A stretch of DNA of 64,000 nt from Sporobacter sp963677825. Lineage in GTDB: Bacteria > Bacillota > Clostridia > Oscillospirales > Oscillospiraceae. The translations under genes and the position numbers were made by a program. The notes below the pieces were generated by a model. It ran no database searches. It saw nothing but the letters and a program-made list of their open reading frames with translations, and had not been told where the DNA came from. Below are positions 53,112 through 61,429 of the stretch, piece after piece. How positions within the stretch are numbered: the stretch's first letter is position 1; each line of letters starts with the position of its first letter. The stretch is taken from positions 868,001 through 932,000 of the forward strand of contig CAXXEF010000001.1 of assembly GCA_963677825.2 (NCBI GenBank), read 5' to 3'.

Positions 53112-54197
53112 TTAGTTTACGGCTGCTAATGCCGCGTTAACATCGTCACTGAGCATGTCGTTAAACATCGGACGGACGTCAACTTCCTGCTCAAGCGAGC
53201 CAATCGCAAACAGGGTATCCGAAACATCCTGAAGTGCGGTAATGTCAGCCTCTGTAAAGGCATACACATGGTTTTCGCGCAGTGCTTCACCCTGATCCAG
53301 GTAGTCCATGAAATCCGGAATCGTCATGCCGTAATATTTATCGGCCATGATCTCGGCATACTCATCATGATGCTCTCTGATCCACGCTTCGAGCTTTTCC
53401 GTTCTCTGCAGGTAGTCTACCATCGCAGCAGCCTTGGCGGGATCCTGCAGCGACAGGTTGTTGGCAACCCACAGCGTATTGCCGCTGAGCAGATCATCGG
53501 CCGACATCAGCACGCTGCCGCCGGCGCTCTCGCACGCCGTGATCGTATTGCCAAAGGTCGCCATCGCGTCAATCTCGCCGCCAAGCAGTGCCGAAACACC
53601 ATCGGCCGGTGAGAGGTTGATCGTCTCGATATCCGACCAGTCGAGACCGGCGCCTTCGAGCATCTTCTGCAGGAAGTAATGCGCCGACGTCGACGCAACG
53701 TAGCCGACCTTCATACCTTCCAAATCCGAAACGCTTGTGATCGGCGACTCAGGCCCGATGATGAGCGCCTGACGGCCCATGTACATCTTTTCTACTGCAA
53801 TAATGCTAAAATTGCTGTCACCTTCGGCAAGCGAAGCATACATCGGCGGAATCTCGCTCGAGCGCCCCAGATCAAGGTTGTCCGTAGCGATGGCCTGCAG
53901 CGCGAGCTGGCTGCCGCCGGCATAAGAGATCATCTCCAGAGTGTAGGGTGTGTCAGCGACACCTGCAAGCTCCAGCAACCCGGAGTCGGCCGGGAATGTA
54001 TACTGTACGCGCAGGGTAACCCCGGACATATCGATTTCGTCATCCGTAACAGACGGATCGCTGGACGCTGTCACGTCGTCCGAGGGTTGTGTGGTGTCAT
54101 CGGGTGACGGTGATGAGGCAGTATTGTTTGCGCAACCTGCCAGAAGCATCGTCAGAGCCAGCACCAGTGCTGCCAAGCTGATCAGTGATTTTTTCAT
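53112..54197 (-). CDS. ABC transporter substrate-binding lipoprotein (TauA/SsuA/NMT1-like)
   Basis: 361 residues from the ATG at 54197 with TTGGAGG upstream. Lipoprotein signal with lipobox LAGC at about residues 20-23, then a Ser/Thr/Asp-rich linker. The body has VRVQYTF-like strands, GMKVGYVASTSAHYFLQKML and LLGGEIDAMATFGN, typical of type II binding proteins for sulfonates, nitrate, thiamine precursors or aromatic acids. It should capture the operon's substrate outside the cell. First gene of the operon. Confidence 0.92.
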   Translation of the reverse strand: MKKSLISLAALVLALTMLLAGCANNTASSPSPDDTTQPSDDVTASSDPSVTDDEIDMSGVTLRVQYTFPADSGLLELAGVADTPYTLEMISYAGGSQLALQAIATDNLDLGRSSEIPPMYASLAEGDSNFSIIAVEKMYMGRQALIIGPESPITSVSDLEGMKVGYVASTSAHYFLQKMLEGAGLDWSDIETINLSPADGVSALLGGEIDAMATFGNTITACESAGGSVLMSADDLLSGNTLWVANNLSLQDPAKAAAMVDYLQRTEKLEAWIREHHDEYAEIMADKYYGMTIPDFMDYLDQGEALRENHVYAFTEADITALQDVSDTLFAIGSLEQEVDVRPMFNDMLSDDVNAALAAVN

Positions 54198-54338
54198 GCT
54201 ATTAACCTCCAATAATAATATAAACGCTGCTACAATTCTCGCTGCCGATCCCCCTCCCCGATTAACAGTCCATCAAGTAAAGGTTTTTCATCAGCGATGC
54301 CAAACAGTGCCGCCCACCGCAACGGTGCGCTATGTAAT

Positions 54339-54409
54339 CATGTATACTTGTTCGCTATGTATACATGTCGCCTGCCGACATTATATAGAACACCAGCCCA
54401 AACCGTCAA
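54339..54409 (-). promoter_or_regulatory. operon promoter with two ATGTATAC boxes
   Basis: On the minus strand TTGACG (54404-54409) and TATAAT (54380-54385) are 18 bases apart. About 6 to 34 bases past the start point lie CATGTATAC (54339-54347) and GTATACATG (54359-54367), a 9+9 inverted repeat whose halves are each nearly palindromic, with centres 20 bases apart. This matches FadR-type GntR sites and predicts repression by a roadblock, relieved by the substrate. Confidence 0.7.
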
Positions 54410-54465
54410 TTATCGAAATCCCAAAAAACAGCAGGTATATTTTGTGTAAAATTCATATGATATGC

Positions 54466-54506
54466 AAAACAATCACCCGGATTACATTTCATAATCCGGG
54501 TGATTG
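54466..54506 (-). terminator. terminator of GntR paralog 2
   Basis: A perfect 15-bp stem (54470-54484 with 54492-54506), 7-base loop, followed on the minus strand by TTTTG. It isolates the second GntR gene from the operon promoter. Confidence 0.88.
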
Positions 54507-54522
54507 TATCGTAGATCAGTCG

Positions 54523-55242
54523 TTATGAATTATAGTCGATCATATTCATGTAAACTTCTTCACACGCTTTATAATCTTTGCGTTTGATCGCATCCATTAT
54601 TATTTTATGGTCGTTTGTCGCAATGGCAGACGCATTTTTCTTTTTTGACACGTTGGCAAATCGTTTAATAAGAACAGACTTAATATACTGATACATCGGT
54701 TCACGTACGGCGTTAAACGCGAGCATAAACAGGCTGTTTCTCGACAAGCTGCATATTTGATAGTGAAAGTTTAAGTCGGCTTCAACGATGTCGTCCAAAT
54801 GCTTCTCCATCGTTGTAGTTTGCTCTTCGCCGGCTGCCTCATACGCGTCAAAAGCTTTTTCCAGCTCATCAAGGTTCTGGTTGTCAACACGCTTTATTGC
54901 CAGACTGATGCATTCAAGCTCAATACATTTTCGAAACTCCATAACATCTTCAAGCATTTCCGGTGATAGGACAAGATCCGAAACTTCTCGGATATATTCC
55001 TGCAGGTCGAATTTTTTAACGAACGTCCCTTGTCCCGCGCGTGTTTCGACGATGCCCATGGCGTTAAGCTTCTGCAGTGCGTTTCTAACCGTCAGCCTGT
55101 TGACACCATAAAGCTCGGCCAGTACGTTTTCAGACGGAATTCGGCTGTCCTCTGCCCATTCACCAGTCTTGATATTATCTTTAATTAATTTACACACCTG
55201 GTCAGACAAATTCGTTTTTTGTACTTTTTGGAGCTTGGGCAC
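54523..55242 (-). CDS. GntR-family regulator, FadR/FCD type, paralog 2
   Basis: 239 residues from the GTG at 55242 (AAGGA 10 bases upstream); this start aligns with paralog 1, while the TTG at 55260 has no ribosome site. The winged helix reads SRIPSENVLAELYGVNRL and the FCD domain contains RKCIELECISLAIKRVD and DLNFHYQICSLSRN. The recognition helices of the two paralogs are nearly identical, so they may bind the same boxes. It has its own terminator and lies just inside the right border of the island. Confidence 0.9.
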   Translation of the reverse strand: MPKLQKVQKTNLSDQVCKLIKDNIKTGEWAEDSRIPSENVLAELYGVNRLTVRNALQKLNAMGIVETRAGQGTFVKKFDLQEYIREVSDLVLSPEMLEDVMEFRKCIELECISLAIKRVDNQNLDELEKAFDAYEAAGEEQTTTMEKHLDDIVEADLNFHYQICSLSRNSLFMLAFNAVREPMYQYIKSVLIKRFANVSKKKNASAIATNDHKIIMDAIKRKDYKACEEVYMNMIDYNS

Positions 55243-55515
55243 ATATTCCACGTCCTTCAATATGTAAGTAGTTTACTGTATAAAGTATATTGCTATTATT
55301 AGGTCCTGTCAAACAAAGAATGTGTATTCTGCACATAGCGATACATTATACTACTATGCTAAATTTAGTCGACTACCTACCTGATATTGCCGATGTATGG
55401 TGGATTCACGGTGCGCTTTAAAACGTATTGAGTTAGACCATTTCAATCCGTAGTACCCTAATAGTACCCAAAATAACTATTTCTGTAATATTTATGCCAT
55501 GTAAATAAGCTGCAC

Positions 55516-55602
55516 AAACCCCTGTAACCGTTGCGGTTACAGGGGTTTTGTTGGAGCATCTAAGCAGATTCGAACTGCTGACCTCATCCTTACCAAGCAT
55601 GC
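55516..55602 (-). repeat. tRNA-Thr 3' end plus terminator (attachment site C)
   Basis: The first 76 bases (55516-55591) are identical to site B. The tRNA match then continues a further 11 bases into the anticodon loop: on the minus strand GCATGC-TTGGTAA-GGATG gives anticodon GGT, hence tRNA-Thr. The 5' half is absent. It is the most complete copy. The remaining flanks 55261-55515 and 55603-55798 hold no gene. Confidence 0.9.
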
Positions 55603-55798
55603 ATTTGACTTTCTCTGACGTTCCGTATTTTGTCCTAAGTGCTGCTATTACTAGCTTTTTAAACCCAACATTTTTCTGCTTTGCGCTAGCTTTTAGTCAC
55701 TTTCTTTAAATTTAGTGTCCAAAAAGTGGCCGAACCTTACCGTTCCTTTATCAACCTATAAAAGCGCAGAATGTTTTCATTAATGATATTACTAAGTT

Positions 55799-56632
55799 CT
55801 ATAATGTCGTACCAATAATATGATTTCGATCAAACTGTACTAGCTCTTTCCACTTCTGTGAAGGCTCATCTGCATAAAGCCTCAATAAGGAAAAGAACTC
55901 GGCGTTATCATATAGCTGGTAAGATTCTACAATGTTTTTTTCAACAGCTTGATTGCTTGATTTGATTGCCTCTTTAGAGAAATGATCAGCAGTTGTTACA
56001 AAAATGCAGTTGCGCCCGTCATGAAGTAATGTTGCCCCCAGTAAGTCTCGAATTTCTTTAACGGGTTCAATTTTTCCCGGCGATTGCCTTCTCTTTACCT
56101 GTATCATAAACTGTTTATCGGCATCAATCATTATTAAGTCAATACCACCATCATGGGATTTTCCTACTTGTTTAACTTCGCATGAGAAATGTTCACGGAA
56201 AATTGAAGCAACTAATTCCTCCATCTTTTTGTCGCTAATAGAATAAACATCATCTTTATTCTTAGATAGATAGTCTTGTAAAACTTCTATTGGTACTGCA
56301 TTACTGTTAACTTCATATTTTTTTAGTTGCGCACTATAAACCGAATTGTGCCAATCTTTCCAATACATTTTACCTTCGAGATAACTATTAAATTCAATTT
56401 GCCACCATCCGCAACTACATTGCCAAACATTTTCATTCATTTCACGCCAAGGTCCAAATGTTGTCTGAAATATATCATTCTTTTTTTCAATTAAAACAGC
56501 ATCTATTTCGCAGAAAGGGCAATGGCCTAGAACACCGAAGAAAAATTCTTCTCGAGAACTATGAGTATTCATGCCATATTCGTTAACATGACTGGAGAAA
56601 CTGGAATAATCAAGAATAAACTCAGATTTCAA
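55799..56632 (-). CDS. Mrr-like PD-(D/E)XK restriction endonuclease
   Basis: About 277 residues if the TTG at 56632 (GGGGA 7 bases upstream) is the start; longer frames overlap the preceding gene by over 50 bases. The N-terminal third has a CPFCEID/CSCGWW zinc-ribbon-like pair. The C-terminal third is the Mrr-type nuclease: KMEELVASIFREHF, GGIDLIMIDADKQFMIQVKRR (Asp, then QxK replacing ExK). It probably cleaves modified or foreign DNA. It lies at the downstream end of the type I restriction cluster. Confidence 0.8.
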   Translation of the reverse strand: MKSEFILDYSSFSSHVNEYGMNTHSSREEFFFGVLGHCPFCEIDAVLIEKKNDIFQTTFGPWREMNENVWQCSCGWWQIEFNSYLEGKMYWKDWHNSVYSAQLKKYEVNSNAVPIEVLQDYLSKNKDDVYSISDKKMEELVASIFREHFSCEVKQVGKSHDGGIDLIMIDADKQFMIQVKRRQSPGKIEPVKEIRDLLGATLLHDGRNCIFVTTADHFSKEAIKSSNQAVEKNIVESYQLYDNAEFFSLLRLYADEPSQKWKELVQFDRNHIIGTTL

Positions 56633-56645
56633 GTGATCATCCCCG

Positions 56646-57701
56646 CTAAATTCCCCAAGCCTTTTTGAGTCTTTCAATCGTAAACAGCCATTTATCATTT
56701 GCCGGTCTACAGGCGGTGTTTTGATTACCAAAAAAGCCAATTTCTTTAACAGCGTTCTTAATATCAACAGTTTTTATCCAATCGACTTTGACGATATATT
56801 CCGCTTGATCGTCATTTTCATTTTGATAATAGTATCCATCCAGATCGAGATCAAAAAATTCCTTTTCCACATTATCCACGTTAAATCTAGCATCCTGTGC
56901 TTTTACTGCGACATCAGTGACTTTCCCTACTCCAACATAACCAGTTTGGGGTATGTTCACCCATATCCTGTCGCCAGGGCTTAGAATCGAAAGTGTTTTA
57001 GTATACCATGATCCACCTCCGGCAGATATGAAACCGTATTTGACGGCATCTTGCCAGCGACGATCTGAGTTATCCCCAAAAGATACATAATACTCCCCGT
57101 TCCATTCAGCAACGGTTGTCTTCTTAATAACCGGCTCTGTTTCATCAATAAGCCAGGCCCGACTGATGAGCTTTTCATCCTTGTGGCTGAATACAGAGAA
57201 AAATAGAATATTTACCGGAACGCCGTATTTTTCATTTAGGTATGTAATAATGCGTTCTGTGCTTTTATCCATTTTTGAAGCTACTATAACAATGTTGACA
57301 TCGTTATTCTCAATATCCTCGTCAGAAAGTGCAGCGCCGAATTTCTTTGTATATGCTTCACTAATTGAACCAGTATTGTTTGAATATTTAAGATACGCCT
57401 GAGCTATGTCTTCAATGTGCCAGTCAGACACACACGACGCATAGTCGATAGCCTGTGCTGCTACTTCACGAGGGGTTAGCTCTTTTTTTAGCTCAACAAC
57501 AATTAGTGTCCCGCCACGGTCAATACAGAGTATATCTATGTACCCGCCTTCAACCGACACTTGTCTACCAATAATCAGCCAATCTGCGTTTAGCATGTCA
57601 ATGTTTTTGCATAATAAGTCTTCCAGTTCTTTTTCTGTACTAAGCGTCGTTGTGTCAAGCTTTTCCCCGTCAAGTGTCCAGATGGATTGTTGAATAGCCA
57701 T
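56646..57701 (-). CDS. NucS/DUF91-like nuclease with C-terminal PUA/EVE-like domain
   Basis: 351 residues. Residues 20-120 contain EKELEDLLCKNIDMLNADW and GGYIDILCIDRGGTLIVVELKKE, the Asp...Glu-x-Lys core of NucS/DUF91 nucleases. The C-terminal part has GDRIWVNIPQTGYVGVGKV, like PUA/EVE-type base readers. The combination suggests recognition of a DNA feature and cleavage, as in defence nucleases. GGGGGAG precedes the ATG. 13 bases ahead of the Mrr-like gene. Confidence 0.78.
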   Translation of the reverse strand: MAIQQSIWTLDGEKLDTTTLSTEKELEDLLCKNIDMLNADWLIIGRQVSVEGGYIDILCIDRGGTLIVVELKKELTPREVAAQAIDYASCVSDWHIEDIAQAYLKYSNNTGSISEAYTKKFGAALSDEDIENNDVNIVIVASKMDKSTERIITYLNEKYGVPVNILFFSVFSHKDEKLISRAWLIDETEPVIKKTTVAEWNGEYYVSFGDNSDRRWQDAVKYGFISAGGGSWYTKTLSILSPGDRIWVNIPQTGYVGVGKVTDVAVKAQDARFNVDNVEKEFFDLDLDGYYYQNENDDQAEYIVKVDWIKTVDIKNAVKEIGFFGNQNTACRPANDKWLFTIERLKKAWGI

Positions 57702-57845
57702 ATCATTTCTCCCCCGCTAGTTATTCTTAAAACGACTTAGAGCCTACATCTCACACTTTTCTCCAAGTAACACAAAGATGTTGCTTAAATAAATAGATTA
57801 TTTTCATCTTTGTCGATAGTGCCTCATTATAAAATCATTTATTGT

Positions 57846-58451
57846 TTAAGCTTCTGAAAGCTCAGTTAACCGGTTTTTTACAGCAGTTTGGATGATTGCA
57901 AGTTTCATTAAAAGTGAATTACTATTTTGCTCGGCCTTTGACACATTGACCGGTGTTTCATTTAAGCCAAACAATGAATCCCCAGTTTCTTTCCAGAATG
58001 TCATTGCCGTTTGCATCTCTACTATAAGCGAAGTCACTTCTAACCACACGTTTTGAGGAATATATGGCTGATATAGAACGTTATAATTTTTTAATTCAGG
58101 AATCATTTTCAGATAATTCAGCAGATGCTCACGGTATTTTTCGCGTTGGGCTGATTGCACAAATCCCTCATCACCCTTTGCGTAATATACAAGATCCTGC
58201 ACGAGCGGAACCAAAGTTGCAATATACGAGTGAAGACATTGATAATAATCGAATTCTTTCTTTAAGAGAATCTCATATGCAGTCGTTGTGCGGCTAAGTT
58301 TATTGCGGTATTTCGCAATATTCTTTTCAAACGTCGTGTCAATTGCTTTGCCAAACGCCTTCAAAAACATAGCCTTAAATAAAGTCAGCAAGACTATAAT
58401 CGCAGTTGCGCCACCGCCTATCGCAATCAAGAATTTCTCCAGAATGTCCAT
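57846..58451 (-). CDS. membrane-anchored helical protein of unknown function
   Basis: 201 residues. A single N-terminal membrane helix (about 8-30, IAIGGGATAIIVLLTLFKAM) is followed by a long helical, mixed-charge region. I recognise no family. It is the next gene after hsdS, 9 bases away, so it is probably co-transcribed with the restriction genes. AGGTGAGGTG precedes the ATG. Confidence 0.6.
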   Translation of the reverse strand: MDILEKFLIAIGGGATAIIVLLTLFKAMFLKAFGKAIDTTFEKNIAKYRNKLSRTTTAYEILLKKEFDYYQCLHSYIATLVPLVQDLVYYAKGDEGFVQSAQREKYREHLLNYLKMIPELKNYNVLYQPYIPQNVWLEVTSLIVEMQTAMTFWKETGDSLFGLNETPVNVSKAEQNSNSLLMKLAIIQTAVKNRLTELSEA

Positions 58452-58460
58452 ACAAACACC

Positions 58461-59951
58461 TCACCTTTTCAGCTTTTCACATAGAGGTAGGATTTCTTCC
58501 AGTTTAGCAACGATGCGTCTTTGCTCGGCAAGGGGCGGGAGGGGTACAGGTAACATTCGGATAGCTTTTAGTGATACGTTTTTTATTGTTGTCTGTGTAG
58601 CTTCCTTTGAAGCATAATTAAGGAAATGTTTGCTCTCAAGCAATATTCGAATGTATTGCTTATATATATAATTGACTAGAGAAATATAGCAAGCACTTTT
58701 ACCTAAAATTATAAGCTCGTCGTTATAATATGCTATATTACCAATGGTTCCGTTTATTGAAATCAAAATAGTTGATAATGTTAGAGGCTTTTTATGTTTC
58801 TCATATTCGGCTTCATTAACTCGCTTCGTATCTGCTTTGAATGTAATTATCCCATCGTCAAGATTATTCCCATTTATAAAATAATACTTACCATCCATAT
58901 CATAATTGGGAGTACCGTGAATACCATCACCGATATTTTCTGTGATGTCACTCATTCTAACCCACTTCCAGCTCTCTGGGATATCAAACGGCTTTTCATC
59001 CTCTGTAATTTCCGGTAGGGGCTTTTCTTTTTTGATCTTTCCAGCTTTGACAAGTCTCTGCTTTTCTACCTGAATCTGCTGATACAATTCCTCTCCTGTG
59101 CCTTCATCAGAGCGCTGCTTAACCAGTTTGCCCTGAATGGCATACTGCAGGATAGATTTCTGCATATCGGTCGGGAAACGCTTGTTGAGGTCCTCCAGCT
59201 TGCTCCACGCCTGTTCATAGCTTTCAATAAACGGCAGTAGCTCTTCGATTTTGGCAACGATGCGCTTTTGCTCGGCAAGCGGTGGGAGCGGGATTACACA
59301 GTTTTCGATAATTTCCAAAGTCAAATTCGGAATCGCCGTGATTTTCTTTTGCCCTGTTAGGTATTTCTGAATCTCTGACGAGTTGAGTGCATATATCAGG
59401 TAAAGTAGATTTATCGCCTCGGGACTCACCAACCTAATAATGGAGACCGCTTGATTTGCATTAAGAGGCAAATCCTCCTCTCTAGCAATAGCGGTTCTAC
59501 CTAATGTGCCGGCGATCGTAACCAAAATATCATTGCGCTGCAAAATGGAACGCTTTAAATAATCGACATGCGTTTCTTCGTCTATATATTTTAGAGTAGA
59601 CTTTTCAAGTTTGTCATAGCCTGCAACATTTTCGGCTCTTAAAAAGCCAATGCCTTTATCAAGGTAGCTGACTTCGCCACCTCTTGGTGTTGTACCTTTA
59701 GTAACAACAGCTGCAATATCACCAATTTTTATCCATTCCCAGCTTTCAGGAATTTCAAAAAGAATATCATTCTCCGAAATTGAAACTAATGACTTTGATT
59801 TTCCGATTTTTCCTATCTTAATTTGCTTTTGCTTTTCCGCTTTCAATTGCTGATACAAAGCTGCTGCGGTTCCATCTTCACTACGCTGTTCGACAAGTTT
59901 GCCTTGGACCACAAGGCTTAAAATACTTCCCCTCAAATCTCGTGGGGTCAT
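58461..59951 (-). CDS. hsdS: type I restriction-modification specificity subunit
   Basis: 496 residues with two target-recognition domains (about 60-240 and 310-480), each preceded by IPESWEWIKIGDI or IPESWKWVRMSDI. The conserved helices PLPPLAEQKRIVAKIEELLP and its twin PLPPLAEQRRIVAKLEEILP form the spacer coiled coils. Internal repeats QGKLVEQRSEDGT and QGKLVKQRSDEGT mark the two halves. It determines the bipartite recognition sequence. Start overlaps the hsdM stop by 4 bases. Confidence 0.95.
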   Translation of the reverse strand: MTPRDLRGSILSLVVQGKLVEQRSEDGTAAALYQQLKAEKQKQIKIGKIGKSKSLVSISENDILFEIPESWEWIKIGDIAAVVTKGTTPRGGEVSYLDKGIGFLRAENVAGYDKLEKSTLKYIDEETHVDYLKRSILQRNDILVTIAGTLGRTAIAREEDLPLNANQAVSIIRLVSPEAINLLYLIYALNSSEIQKYLTGQKKITAIPNLTLEIIENCVIPLPPLAEQKRIVAKIEELLPFIESYEQAWSKLEDLNKRFPTDMQKSILQYAIQGKLVKQRSDEGTGEELYQQIQVEKQRLVKAGKIKKEKPLPEITEDEKPFDIPESWKWVRMSDITENIGDGIHGTPNYDMDGKYYFINGNNLDDGIITFKADTKRVNEAEYEKHKKPLTLSTILISINGTIGNIAYYNDELIILGKSACYISLVNYIYKQYIRILLESKHFLNYASKEATQTTIKNVSLKAIRMLPVPLPPLAEQRRIVAKLEEILPLCEKLKR

Positions 59952-61423
59952 TGCTTAGCCCCCCCGAGAATGGTGGTGATATCCATAAGCACACGATCAA
60001 TCTCGGCGTTCAGTGAGGCGCGTTCCTCTTCATACCGTTGAATCAAATCTATTGGGTCAAGGATTATTTCTTCCAAATGGGGATAGCCACACTGGTCGAG
60101 ATTGTAACCTAACTGATCCGAAAGCTGCTGAACAGTGAACTTCTTCGCTTTGTCGAAGCCGTCGACGTTGATTTCATGCCGGTTATCCCACCATTCGATA
60201 ACTGGGTCAAAATGCTCCAATTTCATGGGCTTCGTCTTGGAGAAATGTTTATATCCTTCCGGCATGTCCATGCGGTAGAACCATGTGTCTGTAGTCGCCT
60301 TTGTACGGTCAAAGAATAAAATATTCGTAGTGATAGATGTGTAGGGCGAAAACACGCTGCTTGGCATACGGACAATCGTGTGCAGATTAAATTCTGAAAG
60401 CAGTTTCTTTTTTATCTCAACTTTGGCGTTATCGGTACCAAACAGGAATCCGTCAGGGAGTATCACAGCCGCACGCCCATTATCCTTCAGTCGGTACATA
60501 ATAACGGACATAAATAAGTCAGCCGTCTCGCTGCTGGCAAGGTCGGACGGGAAATGATTTTTAACTTCTGCTTTTTCATTGCCACCGTAAGGGGGGTTCA
60601 TTATGATTACATCAAACTGATCGTCTTCAGTGTAGTCAAGCACATCACGGAGTAAGGAATTATCATGATAAATTCTCGGTACATCGAGGCCGTGAAGCAG
60701 CATATTCGTAATACACAGCATATATGGAAACTGCTTTTTCTCGATGCCGTAAATAGAATTATTGTATTCAGTCTGGTCATGCGTCGTTTTTATCTGCGGA
60801 GACAGTTCGTGTAGCCAGCTTGTTATAAAGCCGCCGGTGCCACACGCAAAGTCCGCCATGACCTCACCGATTTTCGGCTTAATCATTTTTGCCATGAATT
60901 TTGTGACTGCTCTAGGCGTGTAAAATTCGCCGGATGAACCCGCGCTTTGCAATTCACGAAGTATGGATTCATAGATTTCGCCGAAAGCGTGGCTTTCCTC
61001 ATAGTCGCTAAAATCCAGTTCGTCCATGATATTGATAATCTGTCGGAGCAGGACGCCGTCCTTCATATAGTTATTGGCATCTTCAAAGGTAGTTTTAACG
61101 ATGGACTTTTTAATGGGTGTTTCCGGGGTGACGTTCAGTTGCTTGAGTGTCGGGAACAGCGTGTTGTTGACAAAGTTTAAAAGTGTATCGCCAGTCATGG
61201 CGTTGCCGCTCTTGTCATCAACAGCCCAACTGCTCCAGCGGCACGCCTCCGGGATGATGGATTGATACCCATCTTCATCCATGTCCCAATCCTGTTCCTT
61301 GGCGTCATATACCTTTAAAAAGAGCATCCACGCTATTTGCTCAATACGCTGAGCGTCACCGTTGACGCCGGCGTCGTTGCGCATAATATCGCGGATTCTT
61401 TTCACAAAATTTGATATGCTCAT
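59948..61423 (-). CDS. hsdM: type I restriction-modification DNA methylase subunit
   Basis: 491 residues. Helical N-terminal domain, then SAM motif ADFACGTGGFITSW near residue 195 and the catalytic motif IIMNPPYGGNE, diagnostic of N6-adenine methylases. FYTPRAVTKFMAKMI is the normal HsdM block. With HsdS it methylates host sites and with HsdR it forms the restriction complex. 6 bases after hsdR. Confidence 0.97.
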   Translation of the reverse strand: MSISNFVKRIRDIMRNDAGVNGDAQRIEQIAWMLFLKVYDAKEQDWDMDEDGYQSIIPEACRWSSWAVDDKSGNAMTGDTLLNFVNNTLFPTLKQLNVTPETPIKKSIVKTTFEDANNYMKDGVLLRQIINIMDELDFSDYEESHAFGEIYESILRELQSAGSSGEFYTPRAVTKFMAKMIKPKIGEVMADFACGTGGFITSWLHELSPQIKTTHDQTEYNNSIYGIEKKQFPYMLCITNMLLHGLDVPRIYHDNSLLRDVLDYTEDDQFDVIIMNPPYGGNEKAEVKNHFPSDLASSETADLFMSVIMYRLKDNGRAAVILPDGFLFGTDNAKVEIKKKLLSEFNLHTIVRMPSSVFSPYTSITTNILFFDRTKATTDTWFYRMDMPEGYKHFSKTKPMKLEHFDPVIEWWDNRHEINVDGFDKAKKFTVQQLSDQLGYNLDQCGYPHLEEIILDPIDLIQRYEEERASLNAEIDRVLMDITTILGGAKQ

Positions 61424-61429
61424 AGTGGG

